DNA from: Deltaproteobacteria bacterium
Lineage (GTDB): Bacteria > Desulfobacterota > Syntrophia > Syntrophales > JAFGHS01
Direction: 5' to 3'
DNA: 51,162 bases
Assembly: GCA_016928025.1 (NCBI GenBank)
Contig: JAFGLN010000020.1
Coordinates: 1-51,162 of the forward strand
Shown one piece after another: positions 1 to 7,569 of this stretch (position 1 is the stretch's first letter; each line of letters begins with the position of its first letter). The notes beneath the pieces were generated by a model, which did not search any database, had not been told where the DNA came from, and saw only the letters and a program-made list of their open reading frames with translations. A program made the translations under genes and the position numbers.

Positions 1-1258
1 CCAGGGTCCCGGTGTTTGTAAACCCGCTGTCATCAATGGAAAGGGTCCCGCCGTCGGCGCGCAGGGTCCCGCTGTTGGTGCCGTTCAGGTCATCCCGTCC
101 GCCGGTGAGATTGACGGTCAACGCCGTGGATTGATCGGCCTCGATCAGGCCCTTATTGACCAGCAGCATGTTATTATAGCCCAGATGTCCCGAACCCTGA
201 ATGGTATGGCCGGTATCATTGGTCAGAACCTCGGATCCTGTCGCACAAAGATAGTTGTAATAATGATCGGACATCGAGACAGTCCCCGTGCCGGTGAGGA
301 TGACGTCGCCGGATAGCAGGAGTCGCGCCCCCGAGGAGGTGGTGGCGTTTAATTGGATGGTGTTGTTATTGATGATGGTTCCTTCCACGTAGCCTGTTTC
401 GCTATTGGCAACATTAACGACAGCGGCATTGGTGACATTACTGATGACCGCTGTATTTTGTAACTGGATCACACCGCTTCCGTCTGTGGTCAACGTTCCG
501 CCGTTGATGCGGGTGCTTTTCAATACTAACTGGGAGCCGTCCCGGGCCTCCAGGGTCCCTGTGTTTGCGATCCCGCTGTCATCGATGCTAAGGGTCCCGC
601 CTTCGGCGCGCAGGGTCCCGCTGTTGGTGCCGTTCAGATCGTCTCTCACACCGGTGAGGTTAATCGTGAGTGCGTTGGACTGATTGGCCGCAATCAGGCC
701 CTTGTTGACCAGCAGCAGGGCATTGTTACCCAGACGACCCGAGCCCTGAATGGTGTGGCCGGTATCATTGGTCAGAATCTCGGTTCCGGTGGTGCCATAC
801 AGCTTGTTGTATAAATGATTTGACGTCGAGACGGTTCCCGTGCCTGTGAGGGTGACATCGCCGGATAACAGCAGACTTGCCCCCGAGGTGGTCGTTGCAT
901 TTATATGCAGGGTCCCGTCGTTGGCAATGGTTTTGCCGCCGGTGACATATAGAGCTCTGGTGTTGTTGATATTAAGCGTGTCATTTTCATCGATGGTCAG
1001 ATTTCCGATCGTGGCGGTCATATTCAAATTGACGACGGAATCCGTTGCCTTGCCATCGTCAATCAGGACATCGTCGTCGGCCCCGTTGGGCACGACGCCG
1101 CCCGACCAGTTTCCGGTATCGTCCCAATTCCCCGTCCCACCGTTCCAGACGGCGGTGTCCGCCGCTACAGGCGTTATGCCCAGGGTAAAAAGGAAAAAGG
1201 TCAAAAACAAAAGTTGTCCGATTGCAGTACCGCTGTATTTCAAGATTCTCTTCTTCAT
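1..1258 (-). CDS. Large secreted repeat protein (autotransporter/adhesin-like), C-terminus outside window
   Basis: An open frame runs 419 codons from an ATG at 1258 to the left edge without a stop. The ATG follows a strong Shine-Dalgarno sequence (CTGGAGGAAC). Residues 1-33 look like a Sec signal peptide: basic MKKR, a hydrophobic core, and a VAA cleavage site. A GNWDDTGNW motif at 43-51 is common near the N-terminus of beta-helical adhesins and autotransporters. The rest is rich in Gly, Thr, Asn and Ser, with short beta-strand patterns (GGTLSIDDSG, HTIQGSG, LLVNKGLI). It contains a tandem repeat of about 183-184 residues: copy one is about 115-298, and copy two starts near 299 and runs off the edge. 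The start codon overlaps the stop of the upstream lipoprotein gene (ATGA), so the two are probably translationally coupled. Without the C-terminus the anchor (autotransporter barrel, PEP-CTERM or type I signal) cannot be told. Confidence 0.8.
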   Translation of the reverse strand, partial: MKKRILKYSGTAIGQLLFLTFFLFTLGITPVAADTAVWNGGTGNWDDTGNWSGGVVPNGADDDVLIDDGKATDSVVNLNMTATIGNLTIDENDTLNINNTRALYVTGGKTIANDGTLHINATTTSGASLLLSGDVTLTGTGTVSTSNHLYNKLYGTTGTEILTNDTGHTIQGSGRLGNNALLLVNKGLIAANQSNALTINLTGVRDDLNGTNSGTLRAEGGTLSIDDSGIANTGTLEARDGSQLVLKSTRINGGTLTTDGSGVIQLQNTAVISNVTNAAVVNVANSETGYVEGTIINNNTIQLNATTSSGARLLLSGDVILTGTGTVSMSDHYYNYLCATGSEVLTNDTGHTIQGSGHLGYNNMLLVNKGLIEADQSTALTVNLTGGRDDLNGTNSGTLRADGGTLSIDDSGFTNTGTL

Positions 1259-1671
1259 TTTGTTCCTCCAGTGCTTTGTGTCCGGGCCTCCCTGATCAGC
1301 CTGGCCACTTGGGAATCAGGGGCGACGGGCTCGATAATCAGGATGTTTTTGGCATTGATATACATAAATTGAGGACCGTGCCACTCCTTGCCCCGCTTGA
1401 CAAGGATGTTGGTCGCCTCTTTGGTTTCCGGGTTGACGGCACGCTGGATATAGAATACCTCGGTAAGCTTCGGGTAGTCCGATCCCGCGTTGCTGAGCTT
1501 GCCGATGAACGTCTGTCCGTTGGTCAGAAAGACGGCCTGATATTCCGATTGCAGATCCAGTTTCCGGTCGCATCCGTTAAAACAGCATAGGCCTAACAGG
1601 ACGGCAAGGATAAAAAAGGGTGGTCGATATCTTTGGGAAAGGTGTGTGAGCCGCTTCAACGTTATTAACAT
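1255..1671 (-). CDS. Small putative lipoprotein, conserved hypothetical
   Basis: The product has 138 residues if the ATG at 1671 is used, which sits just after AGGAGG. An ATG at 1683 in the same frame has no ribosome site in front of it. The N-terminus is basic, followed by a hydrophobic run (FFILAVLLGLCC) and then FNGC, a loose lipobox, so export and lipid anchoring are likely but not certain. The mature part has a pattern I recognise from uncharacterised bacterial proteins: a strand with LTNGQTFIGKL, then NPETKEATNILVKRG, EWHGP and ILIIEPV, suggesting a small all-beta domain. No enzymatic motif is visible. Its stop overlaps the start of the repeat adhesin gene, so a helper role in secretion or anchoring of that protein is a fair guess, no more. 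Confidence 0.65.
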   Translation of the reverse strand: MLITLKRLTHLSQRYRPPFFILAVLLGLCCFNGCDRKLDLQSEYQAVFLTNGQTFIGKLSNAGSDYPKLTEVFYIQRAVNPETKEATNILVKRGKEWHGPQFMYINAKNILIIEPVAPDSQVARLIREARTQSTGGTK

Positions 1672-1683
1672 ATTCCTCCTCAT

Positions 1684-2432
1684 AGTGAGCTGCGCAGATG
1701 GTGATTGTTATCTTTATTCAGGCCTGTCGGTGTTCCATGGGGAATGAACAGACGTATGTCTGCCGGTAAACGCAACACCATTGACTGACATAGCAATATG
1801 CATGCCACGACGTAAGTATATGATATACTAATGAATATCTAAATAGGTCTTTCTTAAACCTTAAATATTGTAAACTAATTCGACAGTGGGAATACATCAC
1901 AACGGTTTTTCTTGCGATGTTGCTGCGAGTCGATAGGGATGAGCTACTTTGCCTTCGGCGGCTGGAAAGCTTTATGGCAACGACATTTCATCAAACTGAA
2001 TTTATTTTGTATTTCAGGATTGAGTTTGGATAATCAGCTTGGTATAAAACGATCTACTTTTGCGACCCTTTAAAAAGGAGAGCGTTTTGAAAAATTAAAA
2101 AAGATCTTTTAGTTACATTTTTTCGGGACGTCTGAGTGTTTATATACCTCGTGTGATACCCAAGAAATTATAGGATTTAATATAAAAATAGAATAATTAA
2201 GGGTGCCGGATAATCTATACTTGTAAGGATTACCGACAATAAAAAAGTATTTTAGGTAATATATGCCGAAAATGTCAGTGATATCGGTTTACAACGATGG
2301 ATGACCTGAATTGTAAGAAATCCCGACAACACGGGAGGAAGTATCGGCTTTACTTATGTTTCCCGTGTTACGCCAAAAAGGCAGGCGGAAAATTGCTGAA
2401 TATTTAAAGATAAATATGATTCACCAATATGC
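1684..2432. other. Gene-free intergenic stretch, AT-rich
   Basis: About 750 bases with no credible gene on either strand; the longest frames lack ribosome sites and family resemblance. It must hold the promoter of the lipoprotein/adhesin pair (leftwards). The middle (about 2040-2280) is very AT-rich. Around 1919-1981 there is a short GTTGC/GCAAC pairing enclosing GC-rich sequence with a TTCG turn, too weak to name. A better hairpin lies at 2328-2369 and is listed separately. Confidence 0.5.
2328..2369. other. Nested perfect-stem hairpin downstream of the monooxygenase gene
   Basis: AACACGGGA at 2328-2336 pairs perfectly with TCCCGTGTT at 2361-2369. Inside it AAGTA (2339-2343) pairs with TACTT (2351-2355) around a 7-base loop. 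It lies 64 bases past the stop of the leftward monooxygenase gene. No T-tract follows on either strand, so it is not a standard Rho-independent terminator; it could be an RNA 3' end structure or a small inverted repeat. Confidence 0.45.
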
Positions 2433-3209
2433 TCAATGGTTTCTGATTATTTTGGCCGCCGTTTCCAGGTCTGCCATGTCGCCATAGGCGACAACGGCCT
2501 CATCGAAACCGGATTCATCGAGAAGGGAGACCCGGTCCTGCAATTCTGCAACGGAACCGACCTGCCGGGGAAAGAAGTTTTTCCGCGAAATGGAAAAAGG
2601 CAGAAGGACCGCAGATGGAAAACTGTTTTCCGGAATGGCCAGCCTGCGTGTTTCTGCGCATTGATCGTGCCACATCGTTTCCACGCCGTCTGCCACCTGC
2701 AAAGCCGACCGCCAGCTATCCATTCCTATGGCCGCCATATAGATGGGGACGGGTTCTGATGGCGGCCGGACCCGGATACGCAGTCCGTCCAGATGAAACG
2801 CGTTGCCGTCAAGGCTCGTCCGTTCACCGGCGATCAATTGTCGCAACACGGTAATAAATTCTTCGACCGCTGATTCATGCTGATTGATGCCCGCCTTTTC
2901 CAGAAAACGGCCGATGCCTTTGCCGATCGACAGGGCAAGTCGTCCACCGCTCAGATGTTGCAGCGTTGCGGCCATTTGGGCGGTTACAAAGGGGTGGCGC
3001 GTGTGAGGATTCATGACCCCGACGCCGATATGGACCCGGTTTGTGTGGTGAACGATGAGGCTTGCGGCCAGCCATGCTTCCCAGGGGGAGGCCACCGTGT
3101 CCGGGACCCAGATCCGATAATAGCCAAGCTGTTCCAGTGACTCTGCGTGCTCTTTGACGTCTTCGAGGGGGCAGATGTGGGACAACTCCGCGCTGATTTT
3201 AATCGACAT
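2433..3209 (-). CDS. Luciferase-like monooxygenase family (F420/FMN-type) oxidoreductase
   Basis: The product has 258 residues from the ATG at 3209, which follows CAGGAGGTGCAGGTT; an in-frame start further upstream has no such site. The protein shows the bacterial luciferase-like pattern: an N-terminal strand with ISAELSHI, then LGYYRIWVPD, then TNRVHIGVGVMNPHTRHP, the stretch TLQHLSGGRLALSIGKG typical of this TIM-barrel family, and a later strand VPIYMAAIG. Members oxidise or reduce small substrates with F420 or reduced flavin. Which cofactor and substrate apply here cannot be read from sequence. At 258 residues it is somewhat shorter than the usual 280-340. It is transcribed away from the neighbouring PHP gene. 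Confidence 0.8.
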   Translation of the reverse strand: MSIKISAELSHICPLEDVKEHAESLEQLGYYRIWVPDTVASPWEAWLAASLIVHHTNRVHIGVGVMNPHTRHPFVTAQMAATLQHLSGGRLALSIGKGIGRFLEKAGINQHESAVEEFITVLRQLIAGERTSLDGNAFHLDGLRIRVRPPSEPVPIYMAAIGMDSWRSALQVADGVETMWHDQCAETRRLAIPENSFPSAVLLPFSISRKNFFPRQVGSVAELQDRVSLLDESGFDEAVVAYGDMADLETAAKIIRNH

Positions 3210-3494
3210 AACCTGCACCTCCTGATGAATGCCTGTAAAATACCACAACTGAAAATTATTATCGAGTCGGCCATCAATTATTTGTTAAACAACGATGCCA
3301 AAGATGTAGCTTCCGACATCAGGAAATCGAAGATTGACGGATTTGACAAGTTATGCAAGATTAAAAAATAGAAAAAAATGATTCAACTTATTTTACCTGC
3401 TGTATTTAGAGCATCCCAAGCCCCTTCCTTTCTGATTGCAGCCGGACAAAGACTTGGATCAGGAAAGTGGAATGCGAAGCACCTGAATAGTGAA

Positions 3495-4211
3495 ATGAAT
3501 GATGTAAACGGTTTGACTTATCGCAAGGCGGATCTGCATGTCCATACACCCGAATCGCTTTGCTATCGGGACTTGTCGGTTCGTCCGGAGCAGATTGTCG
3601 GTGCAGCGCTGGAAACAGGGCTGGACATCTTGGGTGTTACCGACCATAACACGGTCGAGGCGATTGACGATATCCGTGCGGCGGCTCGTGGTCAGGGTCT
3701 GTTCATCTTTCCGGGGATTGAGTTGTCAACGCCGGGCGGCCACGTGATTGTCCTGTTCGAGGAAAATATTCCGTCCGACGATTTGAGAAATTTTCTCAGC
3801 GCTGTAGGATTGCCGCGGGAGTCATGGGGTGATGCCTCGGTGATGACACAAAGCAGTCTTGAAGAGGTTTTAGAAAAAACACACCAATACGGTGGCATCA
3901 ATGTTGCCGCCCATATCGAGCGCTGGCCGAGCGGCTTTCTGGAAACCGGATTGCCCCGACGGGAGAAGTTGAGGATTCACGAGAATCAGTACCTCAATGC
4001 TCTGGAAATCACCATTCCTCAGAACAAGGACCTGTGGAATAACGGGCTGATGCGGGACTTTCCCCGGAGGCATGCCTGCATCCAGGCTTCCGATGCCCAC
4101 GCCCCGGAAGAAATCGGCCGGCGGTTTGTTCAGATTGAGATGGAACGCCCGAGTCTGGAGTGTCTGCGGGCGGCCTTTGTCGACCATCAAACAAAAATCG
4201 TGTTTCCCTGA
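3495..4211 (+). CDS. PHP-domain metal-dependent phosphoesterase
   Basis: The product has 238 residues from the ATG at 3495. An upstream in-frame ATG at 3378 would add 39 residues that precede the domain and look unlike coding sequence; neither has a clear ribosome site, so the start is uncertain. PHP metal ligands are easy to see: DLHVHT near the N-terminus, DHNT, GIELS with the metal-binding Glu, HIERWPSG and SDAHAPEEIG near the end. The PHP family includes polymerase-associated domains, histidinol phosphatase and small nucleases/nucleotidases such as YciV. The compact single-domain form suggests a phosphoesterase on nucleotides or phosphosugars. The gene stands alone, divergent from the monooxygenase gene. 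Confidence 0.8.
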   Translation: MNDVNGLTYRKADLHVHTPESLCYRDLSVRPEQIVGAALETGLDILGVTDHNTVEAIDDIRAAARGQGLFIFPGIELSTPGGHVIVLFEENIPSDDLRNFLSAVGLPRESWGDASVMTQSSLEEVLEKTHQYGGINVAAHIERWPSGFLETGLPRREKLRIHENQYLNALEITIPQNKDLWNNGLMRDFPRRHACIQASDAHAPEEIGRRFVQIEMERPSLECLRAAFVDHQTKIVFP

Positions 4212-4335
4212 GCCATGGGGGTCACTGGGGTTTGCGTGATGGTACGGTCCGGAGAGTCAATGAATGCGAAAATAAAAAGACGATCAATAGATAATCGCAA
4301 ACAGTAACGAGTGATGGTCCTGTAAAGAGTCATAT

Positions 4336-4441
4336 TCCTCTCCCGTGGTGGGAGGGGATGAAGGGGAGGGGGATTGATAATCAGTTGTCATAACGTTATT
4401 TCTCACCCTCACCCCAACCCTCTCGCCTCAAGGGAGAGGGT
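4336..4441. repeat. G/C-rich intergenic inverted repeats (dispersed repeat family)
   Basis: The gap between the PHP gene and the crotonase gene (4212-4581) holds two hairpins: CCTCTCCC at 4337-4344 with GGGAGGGG at 4350-4357 (loop GTGGT, one wobble pair), and ACCCTCTC at 4417-4424 with GAGAGGGT at 4434-4441. The G-rich strand after the first hairpin (GGATGAAGGGGAGGG) is roughly complementary to the C-rich run before the second. The element resembles the palindrome at 9786-9826 in the opposite orientation, so this is probably a dispersed intergenic repeat. Nothing else is seen in the gap. Confidence 0.6.
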
Positions 4442-4581
4442 GATTTTCGACTTTCTACGAGTCTGTCACGAGTTGAAGGTTATTCATTGAATGAAATCGT
4501 TCCATGATCGACGTAACGAATTATTTTATGCCCGGCGGCGTGACTTGCGGGGTTATGGCGCTTAACAAGAAAGGAATGTTG

Positions 4582-5364
4582 ATGGTGTATCAGGATATTC
4601 TCTATAACAAGGAAGACAGGATTGCCGCGATCACATTGAACCGGCCGGACAACCGAAACGCCTTTACCCCGGAGATGACGGACAGCCTCTCCCGAGCGAT
4701 CGATGACGCCGCCCGGGATAACGATGTTCGGGTACTGACGGTAACGGGATCCGGTAACTCCTTCTGTTCGGGCGCCGATGTGAAGGCGATGGCAAAAAGA
4801 GCGGGACGGTCCGGCGGTAAAACCGTGGCAAGCCGGAATATGCCGATGGGTCTGATGTTCCATCGATTTCCCAAGCCGGTGATTGCCGCCGTCAACGGCA
4901 TCGCCGCCGGCGGGGGACTGGACCTGGCCCTGGCCTGCGATATCCGAATTGCCTCGGACCGGGCGCGATTTGCGGAGGTCTTTATCCGGCGGGGGCTCAT
5001 CCCGGCCATGGGAGGGACCTACTTTCTGCCGCGACTGGTGGGTATCGACCGGGCCTGTCTGCTTGTCTGGACGGGGGATATGGTGGATGCGAAGGAGGCC
5101 GAGCGGATCGGTCTGGTGACGATGGTCGTGCCGCATAACGACCTTGCGGGTGCCACAAGAGAACTGGCCGAGAAACTTGTCAAAGGGCCGCCTCTGGCCA
5201 TCCAAAAAGCCAAGCAGGTTATTTATGAGGGGTTGAAACTCAGTTTGGAAGAAACCATTGAGTATGTATCACCGCTGTTAAAAGAACTGCAGGCGACGGA
5301 AGACCATCAAGAAGGCGCCCGCGCTTTTGTCGAAAAACGGGAGCCTTTCTTCAAGGGGAAATAG
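4582..5364 (+). CDS. Crotonase-family protein (enoyl-CoA hydratase/isomerase)
   Basis: The product has 260 residues from the ATG at 4582, chosen because AAGGA lies 6 bases upstream and the family N-terminus (VYQDILYNKEDRIAAITLNRP) begins there. Crotonase landmarks follow: FCSGADVKAM, which makes the first oxyanion-hole contact, then AAVNGIAAGGGLDLALACD and FIRRGLIPAMGGTYFLPRLVG. The two glutamates used by classical enoyl-CoA hydratase are not conserved: the first is Asp in GGGLD, and the second aligns with Phe in FAEVFIRRG. That pattern fits CoA-ester isomerases or other crotonase reactions better than simple hydration. It converges on the mutase-like gene. It probably acts in acyl-CoA degradation with the dehydrogenases nearby; the substrate is unknown. 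Confidence 0.82.
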   Translation: MVYQDILYNKEDRIAAITLNRPDNRNAFTPEMTDSLSRAIDDAARDNDVRVLTVTGSGNSFCSGADVKAMAKRAGRSGGKTVASRNMPMGLMFHRFPKPVIAAVNGIAAGGGLDLALACDIRIASDRARFAEVFIRRGLIPAMGGTYFLPRLVGIDRACLLVWTGDMVDAKEAERIGLVTMVVPHNDLAGATRELAEKLVKGPPLAIQKAKQVIYEGLKLSLEETIEYVSPLLKELQATEDHQEGARAFVEKREPFFKGK

Positions 5365-5483
5365 TGCCGGTTTGTGACATCTCATTAGACGAGATTTGTT
5401 CCTGGGCATAAGCAGCGCGCGATCAGGGAGCTTCCTACGCATTTTAGATTATGGCGTGGTGATATTGCCGCTTGTCAGGGAAA

Positions 5484-7346
5484 TCAAGGCATTTTTTTGA
5501 TTCGACTGATGACGGTGCCGATCCTGTCTTTGGGATCGATCATATGATCGCCGTCGTAAAGATCGACTTGTCCGTTTCGCACTTTGGTCTTCCAGTTGAC
5601 CGCATCCGGATAGACATCCCGCTGATAGACAAGCTGGGGCACCGGAAAAACGCCGGCCTTGAAAATCTTTAAAAATCCTTCCGGCGAATATAGATTTTTG
5701 ACATGGGCTTCCAGTTGCCTGATGATATATCCGGCGTTTTCAATCAGGTACGTCAGCCGTTCCCGATAGGCATCATCGTCTTTGACCGCAAAAGTATTGT
5801 TTCCTTTTTTCAAGAGCCGGTATTTTTTCAGGGCATGCTGGGTGATCTGAATGCTCTCATCGATAACGGCAGGATCCGCCAGGGCGTAGCCTTCGGAGTA
5901 GCTGACCACATGGATGATATGAGGGGACATCGTTGTCTCCGGTTCGATATCATCCATCAGGGCCGTCACGCTTGCCAGTTGCTGCTTTGCCGTCAGCGGC
6001 CGGTGAGATAGATAGTCCAGTCCGGCGCGGGTCTGCAGATAGATCGAAAAATCGGGGGGATTCCATTCCCTTAATAAATGGAGAATGGCCGCCGCTTTGG
6101 CCAGATCCTTTACCCCCCAAGTATATTTGGGGGTGTTTAACATCGTTTGCAGGATAAAACTTTTAATGCCTTTCTTGAAGGCGGCCTTTGCGCTTAAAAC
6201 AGCGGAAACGACGTAACTTAAGTCATCCGAGTTCCGAAAGGCGAAATGATGGGGTATATTGGGTTCGAAGGGTTTGCCCGCTTGTGCGACAACGTCTAAA
6301 GTCTTGAAGTGTTCCTCCAAGTTCTGCAGCAAATCGTTGGGGCCACGGCCGTCGATCCGGGAAAACCACCAGAAAGACAAGGCATGCCAGGCCATATTGA
6401 TCGTTTCTTCATAAATTTTAGCCAGGCCCGGAATATTCGATGTGCCCGCGTAGGTGCGGACCAGCAGAGGCCGCGAGGCTTTGTAAACCATGGTATACTC
6501 TTCCGGACTGTGGATCGGAATGCCGCCGCCGTTCGGTTTGCCGTCCCAGTCGCCGTTGAAGTCTTCCTGAGTCAATTGCGATGTGCCGATGGATAAGACA
6601 TCCAGATAGCCTGTTTTGGACAATCGCTTGACCCAATTTATAAACTGTTTCAGCGCCTCCAGTCTTTTTTCCTGATAGGGCCCGACATGGGCCCGGAATA
6701 AGGGACTCTGATGTTTTTTTAAGGAGAAAGCGATTCTGTCTTCCACTTTTTCTTTCGGGGTGCCGTAATCCTCGCCGAAGTTATTATCATGGGGCGGTTC
6801 ACTTAAATAAGGAGAGGTATTGATCAAATCCTTTCCAAAATCGTTGAGAAACAGGTCATAGGGATGGACGCCGACCATGTTTTGGGGAGCGTCCTCGGGA
6901 TTAATCCCCATTTTTATTAATGTGTCCGTGTAATTTTCATCTCCGGCAAAGCAGACAACATCTTTCAATCTTCTGGCTTCTATTTCTGTGACCGCAGGGG
7001 GCAGCGCCGCAAAGCAAATTCTTTTAATCAGGCCGCCCGATTTTTTTAAAAGATTGTTATCGGCGATCTGATTATATAGTTTCAAAAACTTGCTGGTGGC
7101 GTCATTGGGGTCCAGGCGGTAGCTGAAGCATAGAATGCTTATTCTTTTGTCCAGGATCCATTGTTTGATTTGTGCGATGTTTTCAAATTTGCGGGCGTCT
7201 TCCACGGCCCTGGCAATTGCCATATCGGGTACACAGACCTCAAACCCCATTTCCGTGAGGATTTCCTCGATGCGGGAAATGCCGAGGGTATGGATGTCGA
7301 TATGAGGCTTAATAATGCCGATCGTCTCGTTTACGGAAAAATACAT
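5484..7346 (-). CDS. Cobalamin-binding mutase-like protein; apparent fusion of glutamate mutase S-type and E-type domains
   Basis: The product has 620 residues; the ATG at 7346 follows AGGAGGG. The first 150 residues resemble a B12-binding domain: IKPHIDIHTLG contains the DxHxxG motif whose His replaces dimethylbenzimidazole on cobalt, then LCFSYRL and a late CFAGDENYTDTLIKMGI. The remainder, by eye, follows the order of the glutamate mutase epsilon chain: LLVRTYAGTSNIPGLAKI like its RHGTPDSRLLAEI, then PHHFAFRNSDDLSYVVSAVLSAKAAFKKG like its PPSMSN segment, then PHIIHVVSYSEGYALAD and a C-terminal FKAGVFPVP like FETGVMDIPFG. The total length is close to the sum of the S (about 137) and E (about 480) chains. 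Such mutases rearrange carbon skeletons by radical chemistry with adenosylcobalamin. Most glutamate-binding arginines are not evident, so the substrate is probably different. It lies last in a leftward group with an amidase, a dehydrogenase and an acyl-CoA dehydrogenase. Confidence 0.6.
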   Translation of the reverse strand: MYFSVNETIGIIKPHIDIHTLGISRIEEILTEMGFEVCVPDMAIARAVEDARKFENIAQIKQWILDKRISILCFSYRLDPNDATSKFLKLYNQIADNNLLKKSGGLIKRICFAALPPAVTEIEARRLKDVVCFAGDENYTDTLIKMGINPEDAPQNMVGVHPYDLFLNDFGKDLINTSPYLSEPPHDNNFGEDYGTPKEKVEDRIAFSLKKHQSPLFRAHVGPYQEKRLEALKQFINWVKRLSKTGYLDVLSIGTSQLTQEDFNGDWDGKPNGGGIPIHSPEEYTMVYKASRPLLVRTYAGTSNIPGLAKIYEETINMAWHALSFWWFSRIDGRGPNDLLQNLEEHFKTLDVVAQAGKPFEPNIPHHFAFRNSDDLSYVVSAVLSAKAAFKKGIKSFILQTMLNTPKYTWGVKDLAKAAAILHLLREWNPPDFSIYLQTRAGLDYLSHRPLTAKQQLASVTALMDDIEPETTMSPHIIHVVSYSEGYALADPAVIDESIQITQHALKKYRLLKKGNNTFAVKDDDAYRERLTYLIENAGYIIRQLEAHVKNLYSPEGFLKIFKAGVFPVPQLVYQRDVYPDAVNWKTKVRNGQVDLYDGDHMIDPKDRIGTVISRIKKMP

Positions 7347-7569
7347 AGGCCCTCCTGTCGCAAAAGCATCTTCCCCAAAATGACTTCCAGATTGACCGCA
7401 ATGCCCTTTTTTTTAAAGTATAGGAAGAGAACGCAGGTCTGTCAAGCGGAGTTTGGCCGCTGAGTTTAAGGACGGAATTTACAGCGCGGGTCTGAGCCGT
7501 GTCGGTCTGCGGGCCGTTCAAGAATGGGTGGGTGGGAACGCCAAAACATTCTTATATCCCGTAGCGAGG

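Noticed and set aside
1919..1981. Possible riboswitch (c-di-GMP-like) before the lipoprotein/adhesin pair
   Set aside because: Only short, partly wobble stems and a GCAAAG-like word could be found; conserved riboswitch core sequences are absent on both strands.
3147..3371. 74-codon frame between the monooxygenase and PHP genes
   Set aside because: Its first third is antisense to the monooxygenase, there is no ribosome site, and the remainder looks like AT-rich non-coding sequence.
4480..5205. Long open frame antisense to the crotonase gene
   Set aside because: It mirrors a recognised enzyme, has no family resemblance and no ribosome site, and its composition is that of a reverse-frame shadow.
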